From assembly GCF_029931775.1 (NCBI RefSeq), contig NC_079317.1:70525895-70589894 (forward strand): a DNA stretch of 64,000 bases, written 5' to 3'. Each line of letters begins with the position of its first letter. Position 1 is the stretch's first letter. This document shows positions 45,236 to 56,731 of this stretch, one piece after another. The notes under the pieces were generated by a model that searched no databases, was not told the origin of the DNA, and saw only the letters and a program-made list of their open reading frames with translations. The stretch comes from Euleptes europaea. Its lineage: Eukaryota > Chordata > Lepidosauria > Squamata > Sphaerodactylidae. A program made the translations under genes and the position numbers.

Positions 45236-46398
45236 CAACTAGCTTTTAAATCTAATCAATGTGCAGCTGATACCTGTTTCAGTAGACAAGTAAAGATCCA
45301 AAAGAAATGCCAACTTCCAGTGCACCTGTGTCAGATTTGTAATCTGATGGCTGCTGTGTCTGTGGACACACCACTGAATCTGGAATTAGGGGTATTGTTA
45401 ACTCAAGCTTGTCTGGACAATTCATTTCAATCAGTCAGGGTTGGGGTCAACAAGGAGACACCTTTGAAGTTCTCAGACTGGAGCACACAGTTATATAATT
45501 CAATGGTAGGTTCGCTCCCATATGCATCTGATCTATAAGTCAGATAGTAAAAGCCTCGTTGTGTTCTGCTTATTCAGCTTGTTCCACAAGGAGTCTGACA
45601 ACTGTGACACTGCACTATATAGGAAACAGGGCCTATTGGGTAGATTGTAGGGCTTTCATTGGTATCAAATCAAATGGCCACTGGTAATCGTTATGCAATA
45701 CTGTGATCACACATATATAGGTAGACCTGTAGAAATCAGTGAGACTAATAGGTGAGAATGGGTTAATAGGTGAGAATAGGTTACAGCCTATTTTCATATT
45801 CAGCCCTACATTTCAATCTGGCAACTCAATATTGCAAGCTGTAATTTGTGAAAACGCTGTTGCATCAGAAGCCTATAAGCAATTTACAAAGGGAAATAGA
45901 GAGTTCCATATAATACTATAACTACTTCCATTCATAGCTACCCAATACATCTTTCCTTTATACCAAGCGTAGGTACAAAGCTCTTTAAAATACTAATCAC
46001 AGATTAAACATTTGGATTCGAATTCAGATTTAATCCAAACTGTCCTCCATAAGGGAAGAGTTATAAATTGCCAATCTGTCATAAAGTGATAAAAAGTACA
46101 GTTAATGGACAAACAATAGTTAATATGTGCCATTTAGCAAGAGAAAGAAACAGTAATCTCCTTAAGTATAATCAAATATGTAGTGAACTCTGGTCCTATT
46201 ATATTCATTTTCATTTACGAATTTGTCAGTGAGAGCAAGACAGTGAAAAGGCCTGCATGGCAGCATCCTCATATTAAGGACACTTTGTTAATTCAAATAA
46301 AAAGTAAAACATTTCTAGATGAGTGGTGGGCTAGATTGTTTCTGAACTTCTACACTTGAAGCCTATTTAGCTCCATCAACAAGGCATTTGCTGTAGTT

Positions 46399-47049
46399 CA
46401 GTGATCCCCAACAGGGTACCCATGGGTGCCACAGTGCCTGCTGATGTGTTTCTTAGCACCCACTTGCCAGTGTGGTGTAGTGGTTAAGAGCGGTGGTTTG
46501 GAGTGGTGGACTCTGATCTGGAGAACTGGGTTTGATTCCTCATTCCTCCACATGGGCGGCGGAGACTAATCTGGTGAGCTGGATTGGTTTCCCCACTCCT
46601 ACACACATAAGCCAGCTGGGTGACCTTGGGCTAGTCACTCTCTGTTAGCCCCACCTTCCTCACAGGTTGTCTGTTGTGGGGAAGGGAACATGATTGTAAG
46701 CTGGTTTGATTCTTCCTTAAGAGGTAGAGAAAGTTGGCATATAAAAATCAACTCTTCTTCCCCAAAGAACCACTTTCCCAAAGCAACAAACCAATGTTGG
46801 ATTTCCTCCACCTTATTGAAGCTGGAGGTGCTTCAGAAGACCATACCTAGGAGGCATCTACGAATGCAGAAATTCAGAAATAATGCCCCCTTCAGAACCT
46901 CCAAACATTTTGTGACCCCCCACCAATCAGTCATTTTGTGACTGGCCCCACTTCCCATGGTAGCCATTTTGTGATGGCACCCACTATACTTTATCAAAAT
47001 TCCAAAAAGTGCCCACTGCCCACAGGGTCAACAGAGTTAGGGACACATG
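46399..47049. mobile_element. hAT-type element with nested SINE
   Basis: Starts CAGTGATCCCCAACAGGG; flanks CTGTAGTT and CTCTAGTT (8 bp, one change). The GCCATTTTGTGATGG-rich interior matches the element at 53844-54252. A tRNA-derived SINE (46466-46760) is inserted in it. Confidence 0.65.
46466..46760 (+). mobile_element. tRNA-derived SINE nested in a hAT element
   Basis: Head GTGTGGTGTAGTGGTTAAGA, internally duplicated region (GGAGACTAATCTGGTGAGCT), CTT-type tail. Confidence 0.75.
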
Positions 47050-48160
47050 CTCTAGTTTATTCTACTTGCTGGCAATGTTTGTCAAAGTTTAATAGGGTTC
47101 ATGTGTGCAGAAAAAGTATGTCTTGGGTACTCGACAGGTAAGAGTTCACACAGGAACACCATTTCGCTTATCAACTGAGCTGTAGATGCAATCAGCAATA
47201 CTTCTTTATTGACCAAGAGTTCAGTCACCTCTAATGACCAAACCAGAAATAACATTAGTTGCAGGGAAAACAGCAGTGACATAAAGGGCCCAGAACAACT
47301 GGGAACCTTTTTTTTTTTTTTTTTTGGTCTCTTAACAGTTTTTCTTAATTTGTATGTATACTGACATGATCATTTTCAAATGTTTGGTCTGTGAGCAAAC
47401 AATATTGTACTGGAAGCAGTTTTAGAGTGACGAAAGATGACATTTGCAATTTCAAAGAAAGTGTGTGGTTGCTCCTTTTGTCATCGCTAGCCTTTACTGA
47501 GGCATACTTTGATGTAGTCCCAAAATGTTTTTTAGCCATAGATCAATTATGGCCAATGCCCTGATGCGTCTTTCAAATAAAACAGTTTTAGCATGGCATC
47601 AAAATGAACAGAGCGCATATGCTAAGTGACTGTAACTTAGGGCGCAATTCCCCATTTTGTGTGCCAACACTGGAAAGACCCTGCCCCTGGAAGCCACTCA
47701 CATAAAGGTAGAAGCATCCAGAGCAAGGAAAACTAGCCATTAAAAATTCAGTCATGAACAACCCAGTTGCTGGAGGGGATCCATCTGGCTCAACAATGAA
47801 AACTGGTGCTTCTGGCTTTGGCATCATTTTGGCATCTGTGAGCATAGACAGATATAACAGCACCCCTAAATTGTAAACCTGATCCTTCGAGTGCAGCAAG
47901 AATAAGACAAACACTACCTCTGTTGTCACATGAATATTATCAGCATTTCCTTCTTGTATGGATAGTGTTTATGAGCCCACTTCTAGAGCATTACTGGCTC
48001 CAGACACCGGTTTAGAAATACCATGTCATATCTGAATAACAGCAGAAGGATAAACTGAGTTGGATATCATCAACATCCTGATAGTATTTACATTTGGTAA
48101 ATCTTCCGATCATTTCACCCAGCAATTTTATGTGGCTGTTCAATAATGTAGGAGACTAAC

Positions 48161-48652
48161 AGGCCATTCCTGAAATTGCGGCTTGTGGAGTCGGTGGGGA
48201 AGAGGCGCAGTGGCGCCTCTTCCTATGCCGAATCGTGCATGCCGCAAAACCAAAAAAAGCAATTTCGTGGGGTTTTTTGTTTTGTTTTACCAGGGCCTTT
48301 TGCCCCATAGGGAACAGTGAGGCTGCACCAAAGCAGGTGCAGCACCACTATTCCCGGCGCCAGTGGCGAGGGCCGAAACGGGATAGGAAGCCACCTACCT
48401 AGTGGCTCCTCCCCCCAGAACACCCCCGGAATGCCCCCCTGCGCCGGCACAGCCTCTCTACCCCGTGGCCTGCACCATGGAGAGGCCGCGCCGGCGGAGG
48501 GGCAAGGCACTGTCCCGTGGCACTCGGCCGCTGTTGGGACTGGCCTTGCTGCCAGCGTAAGTGCGTGTAATCGTGCAATTACATGCACTTACGCTGGTAG
48601 AGAGGTCACACCGCCTCCAAAGAACTTTAGGCCCAATTCTCAGGAATGGTCT
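48161..48652. mobile_element. GC-rich non-autonomous DNA transposon
   Basis: About 490 bp with inverted tips AGGCCATTCCTGA and TCAGGAATGGTCT. Very GC-rich interior with a nested hairpin GTAAGTGC.TGTAAT...ATTACA.GCACTTAC (48557-48596). Related copies at about 34467-34940 and 9826-10320. Superfamily unresolved. Confidence 0.6.
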
Positions 48653-50192
48653 GAAAATGGAATTATGTAGGTGGATCAAAGGAATTCTAGCACTGTCTTC
48701 TGAAATATGCATGTGAACTAGAATCAAAAACACTGGAGCATTGGATACCTCTCCAGTTCCAACCCCAGACAGGCAATCCAGAAGAAAATCATAGTCAATG
48801 TTATCAAGAGCCAATGAGAGTTCCAGTACATGGCTGTACTCCCTCAGTCCATCTCCAAGCAATGATTATTTATCAGGATAATAAAAGATGTTTCTGTATC
48901 AAAACTGGGCTAGAAGTCTGGACTAAAATGGATTTTGATCATCTGAGTCATCCAGGAATGCTTGAAGTTGGCCACCATTAAATATCCATTAATATGATGA
49001 AACACCTTGCACAAAAGAGGGATGTTTGCAACTGGACTGTATTTAGGCATATCTGAGCATAAGGAGAATCCAAAAGGGTTTTTTCGGGAGTGATCTCATA
49101 ATCACCTTTTTTTAGAATGGCAGGGATTGACCCCTCTCTTAGCAACATTCACTACCTCCGGGTCTATCTTGGCAAGATGTTAATAGCCACAATGGGCAAA
49201 GGTTGAACATTAGCAAAGAGGTGGAAGTTTATTACCCACCAACCAACACTGTTGAAATTCCCTGGCTACAATAACTAGAATTCATCCAAGCAGTAATGGT
49301 AAAGGCCTTAGCAAATTAGTAAACATGTTGGTCTCTATTGTATAGAAACCAAACAATCTTACTGCAGAGGTATATTAAAACAGAATAATGTCCATTAATA
49401 CATTTCTGCAGGATGTCTTTATTATCCATACTTGAATAATGAATACTTCCTTTTATTGTAATTGACTTTCTGTCTCTCTAGCCTTGTGAATACAAGAGTC
49501 AAACACACAACGTTTGGATAAATAATATTGTATCATTCACCATTTAAAGAGTTAAAATGTTCTGCAAAATAAACATATCTAATTGCCAACATGGCCCCAC
49601 CTGTGGATACTTAAATCCAGAGACTTGAGCCTAAACAGACAAGACAAATCTTTCTACAAATTGAGGAAATCCCTATCTTTGCAGAAAAAGCTGCAAATAA
49701 GGGAGTTAACACCCCCTTGCAATAATAGAAGCAATGCCTGTACTTTTGAGAGATGGATGCCCTATGAAATTTCAACAGACATTGGGGGGTTAGCTAGGCA
49801 ACCACAACACTATTGTCAGCCTTTAAATCTTGGTTTTTGTCAGTAAAATGCAGGGGGAAAGCCCTTTCCAGTGCTGTTTTGGCCTCCCAATCTACCCCTG
49901 CTCCCTTTCCTTCTGCCCTGGAGGGAGGAATAATCACAGTCAGATCCAATGGCAACCACTGGGCAACTTGCTACCATACAATTTGCACAACTCACCCAGG
50001 TGTGGCAGTGGCTACAGTCTGATGCCACCCAATGTGTCAGGGCCAACAGTTGCTTCCACACAACGTGAACAACTTGGCCTGGCAATGGCCACATCACAAC
50101 TCACCTGAGTGACTTGCTACTACACTTTTGCAACTTGGCCAGACTTTTCCCAGGGAGAGGCTACCAGGGAAGAGGAGGAAGAAAAGCAGACA

Positions 50193-50414
50193 GCCAGTGT
50201 GGTGCAGTGGTTAGAGTGTCAGACTAGGATCTGGGAGACCCAGGTTCAAATCCCCACTCTGCCATGGAAGCTTGCTGGGTGACCTTGGGCCACTCATACT
50301 CTCCTTAGCCTCACGTACCTCACAAGGTTGTAGTGAGGGTAAAGTGGATGAGAAGAGTACGATGTAAGCTGCTTTAGGTCCCCAGTGGGGGAGGTATAAA
50401 TGAAGTAAATAATA
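50193..50414 (+). mobile_element. Sauria-type SINE in FGF19 intron 2
   Basis: GTGTGGTGCAGTGGTTAGAG, B box GGTTCAAATCCCC, ending GGGGGAGGTATAAATGAAG and AATAA repeats; 220 bp before exon 3. Confidence 0.8.
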
Positions 50415-50635
50415 ATAAAGCTGAAGACTAGGGGAGCAGATAAAAGAAAGCTTTTTTGATGAGTGTGAAGGATAGAAGAATAGAAGAAAGCAGAGAAAGG
50501 GGAAAGGATATGTAGGACAGAAAGAGGAAACAGTGTGGGGAATGGCATACAGAGGGGAAAGGAGTTACCCCTGCAAGTAGCTTGCAGGTTCCTTGCTTAT
50601 ACACATATTTTTAACGAGCATTTCTTTGTCTTCAG

Positions 50636-50968
50636 CTCAGATATTCTACAGAGGATTGTTCTTTTGAAGAGGAGATTCGTCCAGATGGCTACAATGTCTA
50701 CAAGTCAAAGAAATATGGAGTTTCGGTATCTTTAAGTAGTGCCAAACAAAGACAACAATTTAAAGGGAAAGGTTTTCTTCCCTTATCTCATTTCTTGCCT
50801 ATGATCAACACTGTCCCAGTGGAGTCTACAGATTTTGGTGAATACGGTGATATGACACCACTTCTTGAACCTGATATTTTCAATTCACCAATTGAAACTG
50901 ACAGCACGGACCCCTTTCACATAACTTCAGATCTATCGTCAGTGCAAAGTCCTAGCTTTGGCAAATAA
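50636..50968 (+). CDS. FGF19: FGF19 coding exon 3 (C-terminal, receptor and beta-Klotho binding)
   Basis: 111 codons including TAA at 50966-50968. Acceptor CTTTGTCTTCAG; phase 0 after ...GRLRGL. Contains RYSTEDCSFEEEIRPDGYNV, YKSKKYGVSVSLSSAKQRQQ and GFLPLSHFLPM, the diagnostic FGF19 core. The tail ends SSVQSPSFGK, matching the human ...RSPSFEK end; in the family this C-terminal tail contacts beta-Klotho. The three exons total 672 bases (223 residues; human 216). Confidence 0.97.
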   Translation, partial: LRYSTEDCSFEEEIRPDGYNVYKSKKYGVSVSLSSAKQRQQFKGKGFLPLSHFLPMINTVPVESTDFGEYGDMTPLLEPDIFNSPIETDSTDPFHITSDLSSVQSPSFGK

Positions 50969-52204
50969 CCAGGGTTACTTTGCATTTGTTTTGCTAAAAA
51001 AATACCCCAACAGTCTATGATAGTGTATCTAGCAGTAATAGTTAAAATTCAGGAACATCTTTAGACGTGGCATTACCTTTGTTCATCAAATGGACAATTG
51101 CTGTAAATTCCTAACACCAGGAAAGCTATGTTCACAAATACTTCCTAATAATTCTGCAAAGATTCAGGGGAAAAACCAACCCTAGGATGGTATTTTTAAA
51201 ACCTCCTTCTAAGAAAAGCTGCTTAATTCAGGAATGACAAATATGCACATTGTGCAGGAATTTCTTCTGCCTTGGAGGGTGTTTGAAAGGATAAGATCAT
51301 GAATATTTTACTTTACTACTTCATTATTCTTTTATTCATTTCTTGAGTCCTGATGACAGTAGCACTAAGTGAAGGATAACTTATTTTCTTTAATGTGCTT
51401 AAATTCATCAATGTGTAAGAAATAAAACTGGTGCAACCAACTAAGCAAACACACACACACACACAAAACACTAACAAACTCCTGACATAATTTATTAACT
51501 TATTTTCACAAATCCCTTCAAATGCCTTGAGGAAAATTAACCACAGAAAGTCAATTTCTATCCTGAGGTTGCCTGATATAGAGTTAATATTGGCCTTTTG
51601 GTCCTAGTGAATGGAATAAACTTATATTTCACTGATCCAACGTCTGTTGCTATAAGAGTAACCAGTTGTTCGCACGGTTCTTCGCCAAGTAAAACAGAAA
51701 GTAACTTTTATTCCCTGACACTAAAAAGGCTGATTGACAGTGCTACTCTAAGCAGGATTCTACTCAGAATCCTACTCAGGTCTGTTAACGGGTCTTTCTC
51801 CAAAAAGTGTTTTTAGGATTGTACTGTTACAGGTGCAAATGTCAGAAGCGCTAAACCTCTGGAATGGTATTGGCTGCTGTCTATCTGGAATTACCCAATA
51901 CAGATAAACATGTAACCAATTATATTTTAATCTGCTATGTAGAGAAAGAAAAACTAGAGGTCCTTTGTGGCTGATCAAAGCCACTGTTGTTAGTGCCACA
52001 AACATGACCAGTTGAGTAACATGGCAAACTGCCTGAATCCTACCTTTGGATTGTAGGACAAGAGCCGGGCCTTGCTGACATAGTTTTAAATCTGGTTGAT
52101 TTGCATGCCATTTGGATAATACAATGTAGTAAGCAATATTTTGTGAAAATATTGTATATAAATACTTTAAAACTAGCTTGAGGAAAAGAAAAATAATCTT
52201 CCGT

Positions 52205-52380
52205 AAGGGTTGCCAACTGGTCTGGAGAAAAGTACTGTCCCTTTAATAAAAGCTTAGTGGGTGGAAATGGGCAATTGAAGCTTTCATGGAATGAAGGTAA
52301 ATAATATCACCTAGTTAATAGCATCCTGCAAGCCTCTCCGAAAGGGACTCCATCCCCCCCAGACAGTTGGTAACCCTAAG
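52205..52380. mobile_element. TIR element in FGF19 3' UTR region
   Basis: Inverted ends AGGGTTGCCAACTGGTCTGG and CCAGACAGTTGGTAACCCT, with a different interior from the main hAT MITE family. About 175 bp. Confidence 0.6.
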
Positions 52381-52713
52381 CTTGAGACACTACACATTTG
52401 CTCAAAGTTTCTTGTATAAAGTAGTATTGTTATGTACAGAAAACAAAAGAAAAAAATATTTTCTCGACTTAGCACTTCATTGTCAATGCTATATTTATAA
52501 GTAATTTATTAAACACATACATCTGTTTATTTTGTTACTGTATTTATACTCAAATGTATATTTATGTATTCCATCGTGGTCTTTTTTTTTTAAATAAGTT
52601 TTTTTTAAAAAAGTCGGTACAATTGTAGTAATTTTTGTAATCTTGATAATGGTCAGTAGAAATTAAACTAATTTTTGCATATAAAGTAGTTGTAGTGGTA
52701 GTGTGACATTTTT

Positions 52714-52719
52714 AATAAA
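52714..52719 (+). terminator. Candidate polyadenylation signal AATAAA for FGF19
   Basis: Hexamer after AU-rich elements; followed by a second overlapping ATAAAATA run. An alternative short-UTR signal lies at 51421-51426. Confidence 0.4.
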
Positions 52720-52749
52720 ATAAAATATAGTGAAACATTGAGCAGTCTT

Positions 52750-53840
52750 TTTCTTTGATGCTCTTTGAATGATAACATTCAGCACCTAGATTTTTCACAC
52801 TCGATAACAGGAAAAGTTGGATTTCCTGACCTGTAAATATTAAGCAAATTAATCACATTTGCACATTATTAATTATTATATATATACTATCTCACAGCAA
52901 TTCAGGAGTTCCAGTGAGCTCATTGACACTTATCTCCACTACCCCAGGCAATTGGGTGTGGAGGAATGTGGCTACAGATTTACACAATACTAAATCAGGC
53001 TACTCTATCTACCTGGCCCTCAAGTGACTACATACTTCAAAGGAAGGAACATCCACTAAGAATTGGTACTTGTGCAATACATTACCATTGGAAATGAGTG
53101 AGACTCGCTTGTTTAGATACTAACAGGAAAATGCAAGAAAACCTGCCGATTTTAACCTTTATTTCTACTCAATACCATCTTATGCAAGTTGCAAACGTTT
53201 ATTGTTCTCATATAGACTATATCCATAAGTAATTGAGGTAGCTGTTTACAAAAGAAAAATTAAATTGATAACTTTGGGAGGATGTTTCAACACGTGAGAT
53301 AAAAGAGATATCTGAACACTACATCTGAATGACCATGACAGGGTCACTCTTTACTTGCAAAACTATTAATATATCTTCACAGAATCTTTATACATTTTTA
53401 ACAAGGCATTAAAAAAACACCACTTTTGACCTCTCAGTGTTACTAACCCATCATATTCAAACACTTTCAAATTAATCACACCAATCTGATAAAGCACTTA
53501 AACATGCTTTCTTATCTAACTATTCTACTGGAAAAGCAGGGGGAAAGTGAGATCTCAAGATTGCATTTCAATTTAGTCTCAAGTTTTGACTCTTCCCTGT
53601 ATGTCATTCATGCTCTTGTCTGAGCATGAATACTGTCTCCTCCCACTGAAGCAAACCCCAGACCTACACTGGAAATCAAAAGTGTTAGAATACCTGATGG
53701 GGGGAAATGACAGCTGGAAAAGAGCAAGATACACTGGGGAATAGAAACACACCCCGTATCTGTTGTTGGCTTCAGATAATATAAGAATGGTGTTGTGGCG
53801 TTAAAAAAAAGACTTCCATGAAACAGTTCTACTTGCTATA
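52750..53840. other. Intergenic sequence between FGF19 and LTO1
   Basis: AT-rich; nothing identified. Confidence 0.5.
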
Positions 53841-53843
53841 TAG

Positions 53844-54252
53844 CAGGTTCCCCAACATAGTGCCTGTGCCAGCCAAATGTTTTCAGAAAGCGGGTGGGGC
53901 CAGATGGGCTTTGGCCCAGTAGGGTTTCTGACCAGCCATTGGAGATCTGATTTGCTGTGCAGATTTTTAAAAAGTTGCTATGGCAGCAGCTGCCACCACA
54001 GCACAAGGATCTTCACTCTTGCTGTCTATGCAAGAAAATATTTTTAAACTATACATTCATCTAAAGGCATTCTGTTAAACAGAGCTTCTCCCTGAAATGT
54101 TGAAGAGTTACTGTTAGAGTTATGCACGATCTCATTCCCTGAGATTTTATGATTGGCTCGGCCTCTTGTGATAGCCATTTTATGGTTACTCCCACCATCC
54201 AGTGTCCGAATTCCAAAGGTGCCCACAGGCTCAAAAAGGTTGGGAGCCCCTG
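53844..54252. mobile_element. hAT-type element
   Basis: Inverted ends CAGGTTCCCCAACATAGTGCC and (complement) CAGGGGCTCCCAACC; the right half contains AGCCATTTTATGG and CCGAATTCCAAAGGTGCCC. Non-autonomous. A further fragment of this family is near 24262-24360. Confidence 0.6.
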
Positions 54253-54365
54253 CTCTACAATGATATTGTCTGCAACTGGAAATCACATGGATCAGAACAA
54301 TCACAAAATGATAACTCCTAACAGGCTATAAATAGCTGCCTAATATTGTTGAGTGAGACCATATG

Positions 54366-54672
54366 TCCATCTAAACCAGAAGAAGAAGAGGAGGAGGAGG
54401 AGGAGGAGGAGGAGGAGGAGGAGGAGGAGGAGGAGGAGGAGGAAGAAGAAAGTTCTTATACCCTGATTTTTTTTGCCTCTGAGGAGTGTCAAACTGGCTT
54501 ACAACAACCTTCCCTTCCTCTCCCCACAACACACATCTTGTGAGGTAGGTGGGGCTGAGAGAGGTCAGAGAGAACTGTGACTAGCCCAAGATCACCCAGC
54601 ACGCTTCATGTGTAGGAGCTGGGAATCAAACCAGTTCTCCAGATTAGAGTCTGTCATTCTTAACCACACCCC
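54366..54672 (-). mobile_element. tRNA-derived SINE with expanded GAA/GGA tail
   Basis: Minus-strand SINE; the plus strand shows the tail as (GAA/GAG/GGA)n at about 54377-54450, then CTTCCCTTCCTCTCCCCACA and the head complement. Confidence 0.75.
54377..54450. repeat. GAA/GGA microsatellite
   Basis: About 70 bp of GAG/GGA/GAA triplets, the expanded tail of a minus-strand SINE. Confidence 0.9.
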
Positions 54673-54674
54673 AC

Positions 54675-54888
54675 TGTGTGTGTGTAAAGTGCCATCAAGT
54701 CGCAGCCAATTTATGGTGATCCTGTGGCGTTTTCACAGTAAGAGATGTTCAGAGGTGTTTGTCATTTCCTTCCTCTACATAGCGACCCTTGGTGGTCTCC
54801 CATCCAAATACTAACCAGGGCCAGCCCTGCTTTGCTTCTGAGATCTGACTAGATCAGGCTAGCCTGGGCCATCCAGGGCAAGACTCTG
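54675..54888 (-). mobile_element. 5S-Sauria-type SINE
   Basis: 5S-like head complement TTGCTTCTGAGATCTGACTA and BovB-like tail with (TG)n. It directly adjoins a tRNA-derived SINE. Confidence 0.8.
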
Positions 54889-55219
54889 TACATTAATACT
54901 TATTTTGCTTGTTCTGAGCTGACTGTCTACAAAACTAAACAAATCCAGAAAGATGTTTTATTAGCTTGTGTCTGACGTGATAATTACCATGTTGCAGAAA
55001 GTACAGCTGACTAATCTGCTGCTGTTTGGTTGAGATTTCCTGTTGTCTCCCCAAATGCTCCCCCCCCCCCACCATGCTCTTGCTTTTATTTCTACAGTAC
55101 ACTCATTATGCATGACAGTTTTCAGGGTCAAATACACAAAAAGCACGTGCTTTGAGGAACTTACAATTGAAACTGCAGTAGCGTGTAGAGTAGCAAAAGT
55201 GGAGTGACAAGAAAAGGAG

Positions 55220-55737
55220 TAGAAAAGGGCAAGAGTCCAGTAGCACCTTAAAGACTAACAAAAATATTTTCTGGCAGGGTAGGAGCTTTCGTGAGCCACA
55301 GCTCACTTCTTCAGATACAGCTAGAATGTGAATCCATCTGTCTTTAAGTAGAGGAGAGTGAATTCAGACAAGCATTAGTATGTAAATGTTAACAGTATGT
55401 CAATGTGAATAGCAGGCATGATGGGATTAGGTGTGGTATGCAGAAGAGTCTGTGATGTCCAGGGGAGAGATGGGTGTAGAAAAATCAGCATTGCTAATGA
55501 GCCATGAATGCAAGGTCTTTATTCAGCCCAGGTAAATGCATTGACTTTAGTTTGAATATCAACTGTACTTCTGCAGTTTCTCTGTTCTGTTTCTTTAGTT
55601 TCTTTAGTTGAAGAAGTGAGCTGTGGCTCGCGAAAGCTCATACCCTACCAGAAAATACTTTTGTTAGTCTTTAAGGTGCTCCTGGACTCTTGCCCTTTTC
55701 TACTACTGCAGACAGACTAACACGGCTACCCACTGAG
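55220..55737. mobile_element. Foldback retroelement, family B, long form
   Basis: 518-bp copy flanked by the 9-bp duplication GAAAAGGAG (55211-55219, 55738-55746). The same inverted ends as the short copies enclose about 300 bp of unique interior, so short forms are likely deletion derivatives. Minus-strand hammerhead-like core 55287-55314 is intact; the plus-strand one near 55608-55638 has T for the first C. Confidence 0.75.
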
Positions 55738-55871
55738 GAAAAGGAGGAGGTCAGGATAAGCAAAGGTGATGGTTAACAACTGCATTTGTTTAGGGCTCGT
55801 TTCAGATAGGGCCAAACCTCTTTACGCTTGCTGCTTCTGCGATGTGTGGGGGGGTCAGAGCGGATCTCAGA

Positions 55872-56058
55872 GGCCATTTATGCCTGGGAGGTTTTGCCTT
55901 GGATTCGCCACTCTCTATATGCCCATTTCCCCCCATCCAAATTCTCCAAACTCAACAATAAGCCCCCATGCAGAGTTTTGAGAATTCGGATGGGGGGGGG
56001 GGAATGTGCATCTAGAGAGTGGCAAATCCAAGGCAAAACCTCCCAGGCATCAATGGCC
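55872..56058. mobile_element. Harbinger-like palindromic MITE upstream of LTO1
   Basis: 187 bp, tips GGCCATTTATGCCTGGGAGG and its imperfect complement, with AGA directly on both sides (a possible 3-bp duplication). Arms nearly 90 bp long. It borders the LTO1 CpG block. Confidence 0.65.
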
Positions 56059-56318
56059 AGAGAATCCAATAGGGAGAGCTGCACACCACCAAACAGGGTT
56101 TGGAAACGTCTGGGAGCAAAATAGTCAGAAATGCGAAAACGGCAGACTTCGGCTGCCAACGCCGCCTTCCTCCCCGGGCATATTTGCAGACGTGATCCAA
56201 AAGGCGCAGGCGCGCTAGGCTCCACGCGCTCGTTTTCGTACGGGACCCGCCCTCCCTCTAGCGGACGGCCCGCGAAGAAACAAGCGCACTTCTCCGCCCG
56301 CCTTCCGAACGGCCCCGT

Positions 56319-56334
56319 AGCGCCACCTAGTGTG
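56319..56334 (-). promoter_or_regulatory. Candidate CTCF site in LTO1 promoter
   Basis: Complement reads CACACTAGGTGGCGCTA, matching CCASYAGRKGGCRS at 13 of 14 positions by eye. About 160 bp upstream of the LTO1 start. Confidence 0.5.
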
Positions 56335-56495
56335 CGACGGAGCCCTTCCACGACGAGGAGCGAAGCCGAGAGCCCTTTCGGAGCGTGCGCAGTGGAGGCT
56401 GTCCCGCGCCGGTCCTTCCGGCTCGCCGTCCGTTTCTCAAGCCGCGTTCCGGAGGGCGCCGGGAGGCTCCGGCGGGCCGCGGAAAGAGGGCGGCC

Positions 56496-56545
56496 ATGGC
56501 GAAGGAGCCGGACGCGTTGGAGGCCATCGTCATGGCGGAGGCGAG
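56496..56545 (+). CDS. LTO1: LTO1 (ORAOV1) coding exon 1
   Basis: LTO1 partners YAE1 as an adaptor that delivers the ribosome-recycling ATPase ABCE1 to the cytosolic Fe-S assembly (CIA) machinery. This exon encodes MAKEPDALEAIVMAEA plus two bases of an arginine codon (phase 2), donor GTACGG. The human start is MAGSQDIFDAIVMADER. The ATG is in good context (GGCCATGG) in the CpG block. Assignment depends on the following exons, which are unmistakable. Confidence 0.9.
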
Positions 56546-56731
56546 GTACGGCCTTAGAGCTCACCTGTGCAGGTGGGGGCCGAAGGAAGTCGAGGGGTAG
56601 GGGCGTCCCCACCGTTGGGAAGGGCGGTTTGCGTTTTGATCTCGTCCAGGGTGGCCTACGCGGTTCGCTCTTCCTTGTTTCGTCCTCGCAACAACCTTGC
56701 GAGGTAGGTTGGACGGCGAGAGCATGAAATG

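Larger units (their letters stand above)
44047..50635 (+). other. FGF19: FGF19 intron 2
   Basis: 6.6-kb intron starting GTAAGT. It holds a 19-bp TIR palindrome (45149-45235), a hAT copy with a nested SINE (46399-47049), a GC-rich transposon (48161-48652) and a Sauria SINE (50193-50414). Stretches 44100-45140, 45240-46390 and 48660-50190 contain nothing recognisable. I looked by eye for a perfect inverted AGGTCA pair (FXR-type site, known in the human FGF19 intron) and found none. Confidence 0.85.
50969..52740 (+). other. FGF19: Probable FGF19 3' UTR
   Basis: AT-rich sequence after the FGF19 stop with AATAAA at 51421-51426 and, more convincingly, at 52714-52719 after an ATTTA-rich stretch (52490-52570). 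A palindromic MITE half (about 51735-51834) and a TIR element with TAAGGGTTGCCAACTGG ends (52205-52380) lie inside. The end of the transcript is inferred. Confidence 0.45.
56150..56650 (+). promoter_or_regulatory. LTO1: CpG-rich promoter of LTO1
   Basis: Dense CpG block with no TATA box surrounding LTO1 exon 1, typical of a housekeeping promoter. It contains a strong CTCF-like site at 56319-56334 on the minus strand. The block begins just after a Harbinger-like MITE (55872-56058). Confidence 0.65.

Noticed and set aside
44047-50635. FXR (inverted AGGTCA) element in FGF19 intron 2
   Set aside because: Half sites such as GGGTCAAC occur (near 45442 and 47024) but no convincing inverted pair with one-base spacing was seen by eye.
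54346-54543. Glu-rich protein
   Set aside because: Translation of the GAA/GGA microsatellite tail of a SINE.
55878-56612. 244-codon minus-strand and 198-codon plus-strand open frames at the LTO1 promoter
   Set aside because: Caused by CpG-rich composition with few stops; overlapping frames on both strands and no recognisable protein. LTO1 exon 1 is in a different frame.
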